The position numbers were made by a program, and so were the translations under genes. This document shows, piece after piece, positions 47,509 through 58,469 of a stretch of DNA of 64,000 nt. The stretch covers positions 44,742,194-44,806,193 of the forward strand of contig CP136069.1 in assembly GCA_032622095.1 (NCBI GenBank), in the 5' to 3' direction. The notes beneath the pieces were generated by a model. It was not told the DNA's origin, made no database searches, and saw nothing but the letters and a program-made list of their open reading frames with translations. Each line of letters opens with the position of its first letter. The first letter of the stretch is position 1. Source of the stretch: Siphonodentalium dalli. Taxonomy: Eukaryota > Mollusca > Scaphopoda > Gadilida > Siphonodentaliidae.

Positions 47509-48101
47509 TTACCACATGTGTAGCCAAAGCTACTGCATTACATAAAGAGTTGTTTATCTATGATTTATTTTTATAAGGGATTTATGGGTACCGGTAATCA
47601 AACAACGGGACCTCCCTTGATCAAGGAAACGAAATAACCTTCCACGATAGTGTGTGTATAATTCGATAATTGGAAAATTTTCAGTGTTGGTATCTTTTAA
47701 TAGGTATATGAAGTGAAAACATTCATACCCAAGTATGAATGTTTATGGTTTGCATATGCGTACATGTTAAACGCACTTATTTTACAAAGTCGGGAACTCC
47801 AGACCCCAAAATATGCAAACAAGTATACACGCACGTATGCATATAATTAAATAGCTTTATTTGTTATAAATATTGCGGATTCCAACAGTCCAACTCCATG
47901 CACGCATAAAATACGCTAATATATATTTAATACAATATAGGATAACCTTTTGTGGCTGACATTCAATGTCTGCCATTTAGTCAGTCTGACCGTCCGTCCG
48001 TTTGTGTCTGTTTTCCACGAGAGATTTTTATGTCTCACCTGGATGTCATTAGTAAGTGCATACCGATATTTAATATGTAAAATACACATATATGATAACG
48101 C
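47509..48101 (+). repeat. Internal tandem unit 1 of the 3.2-kb element
   Basis: About 593 bp; shares AATCAAACAACGGGACCTCC, TTCCACGATAGTGTGTG, TTCCACGAGAGATTTTTATG and GATAACGC with unit 2. Confidence 0.85.
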
Positions 48102-48126
48102 ATGTTATCTTGTCATGTAAAAATGT

Positions 48127-48723
48127 TTACTACATGTATCAGCTTTGTTTCCCAGACTGTTAAGATACTGCATAATAATAAAGAGTGGTTCATCTATGAG
48201 TTATTTATTTTTATATGGGAATTTTAGGTAATCAAACAACGGGACCTCCCTTGGTCAAAGAAACGAAATAACCTTCCACGATAGTGTGTGGATTATTCGA
48301 TAATTGATTGTCAATGTTGATATCTTTTAATGAGTATATGAAGTGAAACATTCATACCCAAGTATGAATGGTTATGGTTTGTATATGCGTACATGTTAAA
48401 CGCACTTGTTTTACAAAGACGGGAACTTCAGGCCCCAAAAATACAAGCAGGTAAACACGCACATATATGCATATAATTAAATAGCGTTATTTGTTATAAA
48501 TATTGCGGACTCCAACAGTCCAACTCCTTGCACGCATAAAAGACGCTAATACATATTTAATATAATATAGGATAACGTTTTGTGGCCGACATTCAATGTC
48601 TGCCGTTTAGCCAGTCCGTCCATCCGTTTGCGTCTGTTTTCCACGAGAGATTTTTATGTCTCACATGGATGCCATAATTTGTGTATACTATATTTAAAAT
48701 GTAAAATATACATATGATAACGC
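48127..48723 (+). repeat. Internal tandem unit 2 of the 3.2-kb element
   Basis: About 597 bp; same order of motifs as unit 1 with scattered substitutions and small indels. Confidence 0.85.
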
Positions 48724-49099
48724 GGAAATATGTAAAATATAGGGATTTATGCGCCCGATGCGATCTCGGTGGATTCCGATACCTCCTGCTTACAACAAGG
48801 GTACCTCCGATGTTTATATAAACAATATAACCTGACTACGACTGTTTTTGAATTTATAGTTGTAAATTTTGGGCTTTGTAAGTGTATACCATCGTGTAAG
48901 CAATTCATGATATTCAGGATTCTCTACAATTTTATTTACACTATTTTTATTTTTGACTGGCTAAAACTGCTCCTACGGCAGACTGTCTGTTCATCATTAG
49001 CATAATATAAGCTTCCGGTGAGCAAGGCGGGGTACCTTGTTTGTGGGCTCCGGACACTGTGGCATCACCTGCTCATTCTGTATATGGGCTCTATAAAAC

Positions 49100-49365
49100 A
49101 AGACAATACCAGTATTATTTCAAGACAATACCATTATTATTTGAAGACAATACCAGTATTATTTGAAGACAATACCAGTATTATTTGAAGACAATACCAG
49201 TATTGAATGCTGCTTGAACATCAGTTTACAAGTCAACTAATTGCTTTAATAGTTAATGACAGGAAGCATACTATTGCATTTGCTTCCTGCAATTTGATAA
49301 TAGTATATTTCCTCTACAACTTTTTCAATCGTCGACCATGCACCCGTACTAATTTTTTACGGTGC
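49100..49365. repeat. Right direct repeat of the 3.2-kb structure
   Basis: Nearly identical to 45662-45929, including five 22-bp units (49100-49205) in the same order of variants, so the two copies separated recently. Confidence 0.9.
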
Positions 49366-49400
49366 AAGCAAAGTCCTTGAAATTGGCCACGGCAATAATA

Positions 49401-49539
49401 TCAAGTTAAATATTGTTAGGCCAATGTATTCTCTTATATATGCGAGTATAGGGAGACTCGCATATACATGTATAAGATAATACATTGCCATGCAGGGTTT
49501 TCGCAAAATTTCTGGCAGCTCCAGTCATGGAAGGGTTAA
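49401..49539 (-). mobile_element. S-family partial copy, right hairpin and end
   Basis: Starts in the spacer between hairpins (TCAAGTTAAATATTG), contains one hairpin with a shortened apex (GCGAGTATAGGGAGACTCGC), and ends CCAGTCATGGAAGGGTTAA. The left half is missing. Confidence 0.75.
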
Positions 49540-49558
49540 ATTTTTTTCCAGACGGTAT

Positions 49559-49774
49559 TTAACCCTTTCAGTGCCAAGTCCGATTTTTGTATCAACCACA
49601 TATTTCCTTGATCATTTTTCAAATTTATTGATTATAATAATGTGATACAGTGATGGAAAGAGCTCTAAGAGCTCTTTCCATCAATGTATCACATTAGTAT
49701 AATCAATAAATTTGAAAAATGATCAAGGAAATATGGGTTGATACAAAAATCGGACTTGGCACTGAAAGGGTTAA
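49559..49774. mobile_element. Q-family palindromic MITE (piggyBac-type)
   Basis: A 216-bp near-perfect palindrome from TTAACCCTTTCAGTGCCAAG to CTTGGCACTGAAAGGGTTAA, apex GAGCTCTAAGAGCTC. The stem contains TTTGAAAAATGATCAAGGAA. The end is TTAA-CCCTTT as in P, S and R, but the interior is unrelated. Confidence 0.9.
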
Positions 49775-50065
49775 ACAATAGTTGTGAATATGAGTGAAAA
49801 CCTAGCAATTATTCTATTTTGGCCTAATATGAAGGCTGATATGAAGGCTTGTTGGCATTCATTGATAATGTGAATCTTTGCACGTAAGCAAACTGTGGTT
49901 TTAATCAGGCTGAATAATAATATATATTGAACATGTCTGGATTATATTAGTTGTTTATGTTAAGCGTGGAATCTTCCTCTTTTATACACCTTGAGTGGAG
50001 CTATAAGAAGTTGCATAACATGTGTTTCAATCAATGAAGCAATAGATTTGCTAATATAAACTTGC

Positions 50066-50512
50066 TAACGCCCGTAGAGATCATATTCCACCAGTACGAA
50101 ACCTTGGAACTTTATGAAGTTTTGATAGGGAACCTTTTAAAGTCGAAAAAATAATGCAGGGAATATATTTATTAGTTATCTGTTCCTTGATATTGTACTT
50201 CACTGAAGGTGAAGGTGCCAACTTTAAATTGCATGCTTTTCTGTGACTTTTCTGAGCCGATATTGCAATAAACTAAATTAATTACCCAGGAGAAATTGCA
50301 TAATTGTAAGCGACGCAAAGCAAAATCGCTCACTAAGTCACTTGAATCATGAAATTTTGAGTTTGAACCTTCACCTACACTGAAGTTCATTATTAAGGAA
50401 CAGATAATAACTAAGAAATATGTTCCCTGCAATTATTTTTCGACTTTATAAGGTTCCCTGTCAAAAAGTTCCAAGGTTTTGTACTGGTGGAATATGATCT
50501 GTACGGGAGTTT
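50066..50512. mobile_element. TIR element with about 160-bp arms
   Basis: Left arm contains CCCGTAGAGATCATATTCCA, CCAGTACGAAACCTTGGAAC and GGGAACCTTTTAAAGTCG; the right arm is its complement with a few changes. Arms continue through CTGTTCCTTGATATTG versus AATAATGAACTTCAG. A second, more damaged copy lies at 52180-52482. No coding content and no clear target duplication. Confidence 0.75.
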
Positions 50513-50514
50513 TC

Positions 50515-51042
50515 TTAATTAAGTTGAGATAAATCTCAGGCAAAGGAAATAATAACTTTTTATCCAGTTGCCAATCAAAATGCAAATTTCAACTCAATTG
50601 CACAGTTTTCTTTATTCTGAGATACAAAGAAATTATACACCCCAACATTTTGAATTGTTAAAGGGGGTGCTTGTGGGGGAAGCTAGGAGCATGAGGCGAT
50701 TGTTAGTGATATTAATGGTTGCTTCTCACCTTTTTAGTAAGTCATCTCTCAATATGCAATTATGAATTTTTATTTGGCAGTAATCAGATCTATATTTTCT
50801 TTAAGTTGTATTGAATCTCATGCTAAAATACAATTTGTGTCCCTGGTGTATTGTGGGGACTATCGGGGAGAATAGTAATTATTTTTGTCTAGCATTCTTC
50901 CACCCATCCAGATTTGGGTATATCAGCTGTTTATAAATAATTGCCAATAGTTTTTATTTTGTGGATATAAAAACTATTGGAAAATTTTCGGGCATTCTGA
51001 AGGAGTGGCATATCATGTACTTTTTACCTTGGCCTTGTAATG
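50515..51042. other. Unassigned non-coding sequence
   Basis: No gene seen. ATAGTTTTTATTTTGTGGAT with ATAAAAACTAT (50948-50979) forms a small hairpin. Confidence 0.4.
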
Positions 51043-51443
51043 TTAACCCTTTACCCAACAGAAGGGCCCTGTGCCAATGCATTCTCTTATATATGCGAGT
51101 CGACCATAGGTCGCCTCGCATATATAAGAGAAAGCATTGGCTTAACACATTAAAAATTATAAAATTGTTAAAGAATGTAAGAAAAAATGGTAAAAAGTGT
51201 TAAAAAAAGTTGTTTTTTTAGGGCAATGCATTCTCTTATATATGCGAGGCGACCTATGGTCGACTCGCATATATAAGAGAATGCATTGGCACAGGGCATA
51301 ACTGTAACTATCACAATGTGGTCAAGGAGCCGATTCCAATGATATCCATATTTGTATGGTTCTATTGAGACAGACCGAAGATATTTTAGGCTGTTGAAGC
51401 TTTATTTGGCCGGTTTCGGCCGGTTTGTTGGGTAAAGGGTTAA
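51043..51443 (-). mobile_element. P-family MITE (piggyBac-type), copy P3
   Basis: TTAACCCTTTACCCAACA to TGTTGGGTAAAGGGTTAA, 401 bp, short arm first. Mirrored hairpins with GACCATAGGTC apices; spacer GTAAGAAAAAATGGTAAAAA. Only TTAA is duplicated at the flanks. Confidence 0.9.
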
Positions 51444-51702
51444 TATTCTTAGTACTATTACAAAATCGTTTGTAACTCATCCTCACATGCACTGCCACAT
51501 GCAAAAAATAGATAGCATCTGGTGGGACACGTAATAGGATTTAATCGCCTCCACTGGAACAGATTCCTCATTCTATAGATACCTTAGGCCCTATCATAAT
51601 TGGAATACCCCATATGTGTTACTATAAAAATACATGATGTGGTAAAGATGTTACTGACTTTGTGCTATTATTATCCTAATGTCAGACAAACAACCAGACG
51701 GG

Positions 51703-51864
51703 GAAGTATGCACGTAGTATGAAGTATGCACGTAGTATGAAGTATGCACGTAGTATGAAGTATGCACGTAGTATGAAGTATGCACGTAGTATGAAGTATG
51801 CACGTAGTATGAAGTATGCACGTAGTATGAAGTATGCACGTAGTATGAAGTATGCTGGTAGTAA
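51703..51864. repeat. 18-bp minisatellite, 9 units
   Basis: Eight perfect copies of GAAGTATGCACGTAGTAT and one diverged copy. Since 18 is divisible by 3, open stretches appear on both strands, but they are short and purely repetitive. Confidence 0.95.
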
Positions 51865-52179
51865 TGGAAATTCCCAGATAACTTTGTGTGATCGCATTTC
51901 AGAATGAGTAGGAGTCAATGATTGTGATCTTTTGCGCAGTTATTGTTGAATCTTGTGTTGTTTCCAGGAACATCTACATGTAGTTATCAAATACCTTTTC
52001 ATTATTCAATGACTGCAATGTTGGCTGGAGAAAATGTTTGTTTCACTGTAACACTACCCAACCGATTTGTGGCTTCTCAGCAACAATACAGGCCTCTAAG
52101 TTCAGGTACTGAAGAGACCTAAGGCACTCACAGTAGGTAAATTAGATTACGGTATGCCATGAATCTCTACTAGTTGCAT
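51865..52179. other. Unassigned non-coding sequence
   Basis: No gene or element seen. Confidence 0.4.
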
Positions 52180-52482
52180 GATTTAAGTGATTTTGTGAGC
52201 GATTTTGCTTTGCATCGCTTACATTAATGGAATTTCTCCCGGTAATTAATTCAATGTTTATTGTGATATTTGGCTAAAAAAAATCACCAAAAAGCATGCA
52301 ACTCGTGCTGGGACCACCCCCTAATGCGAAGTATATTATTGAGGAACAAAATATTAACAGAGATATACACTCTGCCTTGTTTGTTCAATGTTATAAAGTT
52401 CCCTGTCAGAACGGGGTCAGAACTTCTAAAAGTTCCCAGGTTTTGTACTGGTGGAATGTGATCTCTATGGGCATAGTAGGAG
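52180..52482. mobile_element. Decayed copy of the 50066-type TIR element
   Basis: GCGATTTTGCTTTGCATCGC and GGTAATTAATTCAATG match the interior of 50066-50512 in reverse; GTTCCCAGGTTTTGTACTGG with TGGAATGTGATCTCTATGGG matches its terminal arm. The left arm is missing. Confidence 0.65.
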
Positions 52483-52484
52483 TA

Positions 52485-52700
52485 CAGTAATAATGCCCTA
52501 AGTAATCGACTCCATAACCACAGCAGAATTATGGGTAACTTTTCAGGATTTAGTCGGAAATATGGCTTGTTGCCATTCATCGGAAAGCTCTCCCCGAGAG
52601 CTTTCCGATGAATGGCAACAAGCCATATTTACGACTAAATCCTGAAAAGTTACCCATAATTCTGCTGTGGTTATGGAGTCGATTACTTAGGGCATTACTG
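52485..52700. mobile_element. C-family palindromic MITE, copy C5
   Basis: Full length with TA flanks. Three differences from the family majority are mirrored on both arms: TAAGTAATC (52502/52686), CTCCATAACC (52514/52674) and GGGTAACTTTT (52539/52649). Private unpaired changes are few (an AT insertion in the left terminus, TTTACGAC on the right). Confidence 0.92.
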
Positions 52701-53366
52701 TAAATTCATGACACGATCTACAGCTAAATGTGCTGTAAGCGTCTTTAGAAGCATCATCACTAAGAAGAACATGGAGAAATTTATACCCTTTGTTCCTATA
52801 TTCATTATTGATAGCTACCCAATAACGAAATTTTTCATGTTGAAACCATTGTTATGTAAACAAATCTGTCACAGTGATTCAGCCCTCAAAATTAGCTACA
52901 GCAAAAGGCGATTCCATATTTCTATGTTTTTCATGTTAGTTACATGTACATACATCACTAAATGTTGGTTAGTCAATAAAGCACTCATTCATTCACTTTG
53001 GGGCTGATGTGTCAAGATTCCTTTAAGGGCAATATACCGGTAGCCTCCTTTCCGGCCCATAGCCATTCTAACATTGTCTTTAGGGGGCGAAAATGTAACT
53101 CTTGTGTCCAGTCTTCAGGAGGGCCAAAAAGTAACTCTCATGTCTTATTTTCAACTCTCTGCCTTAAACATTTGATAACTGGATACTCTTTGATGAGTAG
53201 TTGCTTGATTCCCATTCATTAATTTTAGGGATGTTCAACACCCTTACCACAGGGTTTTCTTCTCCAACTGTTTTGATTCTAGAAGATTAAAACTTTGCAT
53301 GATCATTTACTGAATTTTTTGAAGATTGGCAACATGAATACAAATGTTAATTTATGACTAGAGATA
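52701..53366. other. Unassigned non-coding sequence
   Basis: No gene supported; a 99-codon open stretch from 52708 shows no motif or splice context. Confidence 0.35.
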
Positions 53367-53578
53367 CAGTAATGCCCTTATTAATCGACTGCTTAACCAC
53401 AGCAGATTATGGGTAACTTTTCAGGATTTAGTCAGAAATATGGCTTGTTGCCATTCATCGGAAAGCTCTCGGGGAGAGCTTTCCGATGAATGGCAACAAG
53501 CCATATTCCTGACTAAATCCTGAAAAGTTACCCATAATTCTGCTGTGGTTAAGCAGTCGATTAATTAGGGCATTACTG
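53367..53578. mobile_element. C-family palindromic MITE, copy C6
   Basis: Full length with TA flanks. Mirrored substitutions: CGACTGCTTAACC (53391/53554), GGGTAACTTTT (53417/53527), AGTCAGAA (53434/53510), and ATTAATCG near both termini. Apex is GCTCTCGGGGAGAGC. Confidence 0.92.
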
Positions 53579-54850
53579 TACATGTATGCCACTTTTCCAG
53601 TTAAGAAAGTGTTTCAATATGTATCGATTTTTGGCACTGATATGGTGTTGTGAGTGAAAGAGTAGATTTCTGACAACTTTGCGGTACGTAAATCTAGTAT
53701 CGCAACGCACCTTTGTTGAATGATGCATTGAATATCGGCAAGTCAAAATCACGATGAATCACTGCTTTGTCACAACAACAAAGTTCATATTGTGATCAAT
53801 TTTATCCCTGGCCAAAATCCAGAGAAACATTCCACTCCCAAGCTGCCACTAACAGTATTATGATGCAATGTAATTATCAATGTTATTATGACCAACTAAA
53901 ATACTGCATGCGATCTTTGCTGCCATGTGATATTAATAACATGCCAGGGATATACTAGTACCATAAATAATAAACTCATTCTCATAATACATATCTAGTG
54001 GACTCTCTGAACCATGTGTTCTATAATGTTTTCTGGGGTCAAAGAAGTAAAGCTAGTATATAAACCCATGCAGTAAATTAGATTTTCTGTTATAGATATT
54101 ATTATGACCTGCTATCTGAATATATACCTAGCTGCTTATCATAGTTTTCTCTGTTTATATATCAAGGATAGTGTCTTGGTAGTAATCAGATCCAAAAACA
54201 TATTGATTATTGGAGGAAACTGCAGTAGTGGTACTGTTGTAATACCTTCAGTTTGATTCAATGGCAATATCATACTGTGACCTAAGCCATGGCTATTTTT
54301 ATCAGTACGTATAAAGATGTTGTTTTCCGATTTTTGGACTAAATGTGTGCTAAATTGGTGAACAACTGAAATGTTTATTCTTTGATGTTCATGGAAATTT
54401 ACATTCTGGATTGTAAGTGTAGGTCGTTAATTAACTTTTTTCATTTGATTATTTTCATAACTTTTTAGGGTCGAACAGATTGGGCCTATTATATAGTACA
54501 CCAACAGTCATGTCAATCTGAACATAAATAAACTTTGAGAAGCTTTACCCTCCTTAATGGACCAATATTATTATCAAGACAATGTTCAGCTTAATTTGCA
54601 TCGCAAGATGATAATTTACTGTGATAAATAAAAACAATTCATAGCAGAAATATAACTTCAATTTTAAAATAAATTGCTACATGTTGTATCTCATTCAAGA
54701 TAGGGTGTATTCAGTGCATATGCGAGGGCTACCGTAAGTTGTTATTTCTTAACGAACCATCGTATTTGGGCATAACCTATTTACTGAAGTGTAAACACAA
54801 TCTGTGGCAGTTTTAAGCCCCAAATTATACTTACATGTAGGAATACTCAC
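53579..54850. other. Unassigned non-coding sequence
   Basis: About 1.3 kb with no element recognised. If the exon at 54851-55003 is real, this would be its downstream intron on the minus strand. Confidence 0.35.
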
Positions 54851-55003
54851 TTTTGTAAATGGTCCGGGCATCAAATTACCAGTAGGTTGATTAAACATTT
54901 CAGGATAATAGCGGCGGTAGACGCCAATGTTATTTCTTGACCAAAATGCCTGAGGACAGCCGCAGATAAAAGGCTGTTTTGTAAATTGTACCATGTAATT
55001 CAC
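54851..55003 (-). CDS. Candidate internal coding exon, unknown product
   Basis: Reading the minus strand, 153 nt (51 codons) run from just after a TCAGTAG acceptor-like site at 55004-55010 to a consensus donor GTGAGTATTC at 54841-54850. The frame is open throughout and both boundaries fall between codons (phase 0-0). The peptide includes NNIGVYRRYYPEMFNQPTG, which has an ordered, protein-like composition unlike the repeat-derived frames elsewhere. A second possible acceptor, CTGTCCTCAG, would shorten it to 33 codons, also in phase. I do not recognise the family and see no partner exon within the window; a neighbouring gene on the minus strand is possible. Boundaries and reality are inferred from splice signals only. 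Confidence 0.35.
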
Positions 55004-55118
55004 CTACTGATAACCTTTGACATGTCTAATTTTCGATTTTGAAAATAGAAAAGTGTTTGGTTGATTCCTATCCAGCTTGATAGGAATACTATTCACTCAG
55101 AGCACCCACCTTTTCTTA

Positions 55119-55307
55119 TTAACCCTGTTATATATGCGAGTCTCCCATAGGGAGAATGCACTGGCTTACAAGATCAAGGTAAATATTTTTAGGATAATGC
55201 ATTCTTTTATATTTGTGAGGCTTCCTATGGGAAACTTGCATATATAAGAGAATGCATTGGCAGAGTTTTCGCAAAATTTCAGGAAGCTCCAGTCATGAAG
55301 GGGTTAA
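55119..55307 (-). mobile_element. S-family MITE, internally deleted, copy S6
   Basis: TTAACCCTGTTATATATGCG joins the left terminus directly to the first hairpin's inner arm, with most of the left outer arm lost. The spacer (ACAAGATCAAGGTAAAT), second hairpin and right end (CCAGTCATGAAGGGGTTAA) remain. Confidence 0.75.
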
Positions 55308-55975
55308 CTACGCTCGAAGGGTGGATGTGCCAAGCTAATCATGAGCAAATTACCTGAAAAACTCAGCTCACAGAGGGTGTTTATGGGGGGGGGGGGAAGC
55401 TTGGTATTGATTGGTTAATATGGGATATTTTATACAAATTTTATAAGGCTTGCAATGACTTGAAGTATTATAAATTATTGTTTCAGACCGGAATTTAGCG
55501 ACCACAAATTTATGTAAACTATGTACTATTACATGTATGTACTCATATACTCTTTGTGGTGTGACCACATGATCTGCCCGCATGAGTCATGTCCCCCCAT
55601 CTGGCTTTGATGATCATGTTTCTAACAGCAGCGGTATAGCATTTAGTGACTCATCTAATCGCGACAGTCCACGCATTGTGATCCCACTTTTAATTAATCT
55701 TATATTTAATTTGTAATATGACCTTGCCTAAACCTACATACAAAGCTCGTCCTGATTGGTCAGTATCCTGTATTCCCATGGAGACACGACTGTCGTTTTG
55801 TGGTACAATTCTAGATATTCTGAATTATACCACAAAAAAATGTGGTACATCAGTGAAATGCTGCCAATGCCTCAAACTTTCAGAAGTCAAACCACACGGG
55901 CATTGGTTAATGTCATGTTATAGACTGAAGAAAGAGACATATAATGACTACCGACTGTACTATGCTGAATTTTAT
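55308..55975. other. Non-coding sequence
   Basis: No gene supported. Contains G12 (55385-55396) and a small hairpin TTTGTGGTACAATTC/GAATTATACCACAAA (55797-55836). Confidence 0.4.
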
Positions 55976-56196
55976 TGTACCCCCGGAAAAAAATATTTCG
56001 GGGGGACTATTAAAATAGCCAGTGTCCGTCCGTCCGTCGCACCGTCCGTCCGTCCGGAAATGGTTTCCGGATGATAACTTTAGTTTCGGTTATTAGATCA
56101 AAAGCATAGTTTATAGGTGAGTTTATCATACCAAAATACAGGTCAAGTTCGAATATGGGTTTACTCCGCCCATTTTTGCGAGAGTTATGGCCCTTT
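55976..56196 (-). mobile_element. Pearl/Helentron-like end, truncated
   Basis: Hairpin TACCCCCGGAAAAAAATATT with TCGGGGGG, then GTCCGTCCGTC-type microsatellite, then one core unit (TTTCCGGATGATAACTTTAG, GAGAGTTATGGCCC), cut by the next element at 56197. Confidence 0.65.
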
Positions 56197-57330
56197 TTAG
56201 CTCACCTGAGACGCAGTCCCCGGTGGAGCTATAGTCATCACTCCTGTCCGTCGTCCATCCGTTCATCATTCAACAATTCTTTGAACATCTCCTCTGGAAC
56301 CGTAAGACCGAATTGTTTCATATTTGGTGTGGATGTTCCCTAGGTGACTCTCATTCAGATTTGTTAAAATGAGGTCACTGGGTCAAATAGTTGCGAAACC
56401 AGGGCCATAACTCTATTCCTCCATAGTAATTCTTACAACGACTTCTTGTCCAGAACCATTGGGCCGATTTAGCTAATATTTGGTATGGAGGGTCCTTGGG
56501 TGACTGGTGTTCAGATTTGTTCAAATGAGGTCACCCGGTCAATTAGTTGAGAAACCAGGGCCATAACTCATAGTAATTCTTAGAATGACTTCTAAAAAAA
56601 TATTGGGCCGATTTTGCTTTTATTTGGTACGGAGGGACCTTGGGTGACTGGGGTTCAGATTTGTTCAAATGGGGTCACTGGGTCAAATAGGGGCAGAGCC
56701 AGGGACATAACTCGAAAAACAAAAATTACATTTTTGCATTTTGACCTTTGATTTGATCACAGCTACCCTACCCCACCCACCTCCTTCCCTGCCACACCAC
56801 GCTGTACCATACCATATTATCTCTGCCTAGTTCACCCCATTAAAATCCTTGTTTTGATCACAGCTGTAGGAGTAACACAAAGCTGTTTGTGCAGTCTAAT
56901 TATCTAAATGTCAACACCTCTCCTCAAGACATACTGGTAGCTGATAGTGGTTCATGAATGGAATTTAATCCCAGAGAATGCACTGGCTTTCAAGGTCATG
57001 GAAATTTTGTTAAGCTAATGTAGTTAGGCATTCAAATAAATCATGTATGTCATATTCTCGCAGGGATGTCCCCACAGTGATTGGGGGGGGGGGGGGGTGA
57101 TGATTGACAGATTTGTTCAATGAAATGTAATTTTGAAGCTCACCTGAGACGAGGCTATAGTCATCACTTCTCATCTGTCACCTGTTCATCTGTCTGTCTG
57201 TCTGTCCATCTGTCAACACTTCTTTGAGCATCTTATCTAGATCATAAGACTGAATGGGTTCATATTTGGTGGGGATGTTCCCTAGGTGACTACACCATCT
57301 AGTGAAGCTCATTCGCCAAATGTCAGACAC
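56197..57330 (-). mobile_element. Pearl/Helentron-like element, long copy
   Basis: Same order as 40873-42000: hairpin (AGCTCACCTGAGACGCAGTC with CCCGGTGGAGCT), GTCCGTCGTCC, core units (TTGTTCAAATGAGGTCACCC, GGGCCATAACTC), a single-copy segment (TTGATCACAGCTGTAGGAGT), a G15 run (57083-57097) and a second GTCTGTCTGTCC block. Lies directly against a truncated related element, giving two nested or tandem insertions. Confidence 0.7.
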
Positions 57331-58469
57331 ACTAAATCCAAGCTTGATGCTATTTCAAGGCTTGCTAAGCATAAGAAAAAAGAAAGTGAGTGAAAGTGCA
57401 GTAAGACATTAAGATGTTTGTTGTTTATCTTTGAACCAGGTAGAACCAGTGAACATGATGTAAGTTCTAGTGTGTACTTCAAGGATAATGAATGGTGTTA
57501 ATGAGAAGAAGGCTGGTGATGATGAGGTTATATATATCATAAGTGGGTCCGGAATGTTTCCAATGATAGAGAACAACTAGGCCAGACAGCTTATTTCATT
57601 CTTGGGCTAATTGGTTCATACACTCCTTCATACCCATCACCAGCCTATACACAGATTGGGTGTAGGCCGTTAAGAATGAATATATAGGTTATCATCATTG
57701 TTATCTCTTTTACTTTGTTTACCATCGACGTCCGGATTGACCACTCGTTGTTCGTCTGTTCGGACGTCTGTCTGTCTGTTCGTAGACACTTTACACATTG
57801 TGCATTGTGCGATAACTCTAATATTTTCTATTTGATCGGAACCAAATTTTGTATAATCGAGTTATGGCCCTTTTTCCAAAAAATTTCACTCTTAAAAAAA
57901 AAAAAGTTTAGAATGTATTCCTTGCTCAATTTTTTTATTTTTATTTAAAGTTACAAAAATTTGAACTCCCCCAAGGGTACCCCGAGTCACCACACCAAAT
58001 TTGGTTTAAATTGGTTCAAAATTTTGTGTTATGTACTGGTAAATTTGTTTGGAGTGATATTAAACCCAATTCACCAACTCCATTCCATGCCTTTGGACTA
58101 CTTAGCTATTAAAGGATTACTCCGATGTAGATTTATTTTTTTCGTTATCGATCGCTGCTAATCCACTGAGCACGGTGCCAAATAGATTTATGTGATAGGC
58201 CACCCATAACTGAAGTTATGCTGATTTAATGTTCCATCATGGATTATGCAGTCTGAATAGTTAATGTTCCCTCATGTGACATCACATGAGGGACTACTAG
58301 CGACACGCAGTATCAAACTTCAAAGGCTGACACAATTGGCTTTTATCCACCGGCATGCACTGATCGTTTATACAGAAACGGCTGGGCCATCGGAGCTGAA
58401 AATTTGTTTAGAGGTAATTTGAACCGGAAAATCTTATTAGACAGGTCCTGTCCTGTCCTGTCAGATGTC
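57331..58469. other. Non-coding; one core-repeat fragment
   Basis: No gene seen. 57700-58030 has a core-repeat look (GTCTGTCTGTCTGTTCG, GAGTTATGGCCCTTTTTCC, CACCAAATTTGG). A perfect small hairpin CCCTCATGTGA/TCACATGAGGG sits at 58271-58294. Confidence 0.45.

Larger units (their letters stand above)
45931..49086. mobile_element. 3.2-kb long-inverted-repeat element, no protein
   Basis: Left arm 45931-46253 and right arm 48750-49086 are inverted copies of about 330 bp, recognisable by CAGAATGAGCA, GATGCCACAGTGTCC, ATGATGAACAGACAGTCTGC and GGTATCGGAATCCACCGAGA. The interior includes two direct units (47509-48101 and 48127-48723). No transposase frame is evident. Long arms with internal tandem units recall foldback-type elements. 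The flanking 267-bp direct repeats are far too long for an ordinary target duplication. Confidence 0.7.

Noticed and set aside
45662-49365. LTR retrotransposon with 267-bp LTRs
   Set aside because: Flanking repeats lack TG...CA ends, there is no primer-binding site or polypurine tract that I can see, and the interior has inverted arms and no gag-pol.
51651-51918. Short frames with MKYARS, VHTSYY and AYFILR repeats
   Set aside because: Direct result of an 18-bp minisatellite whose length is divisible by 3.
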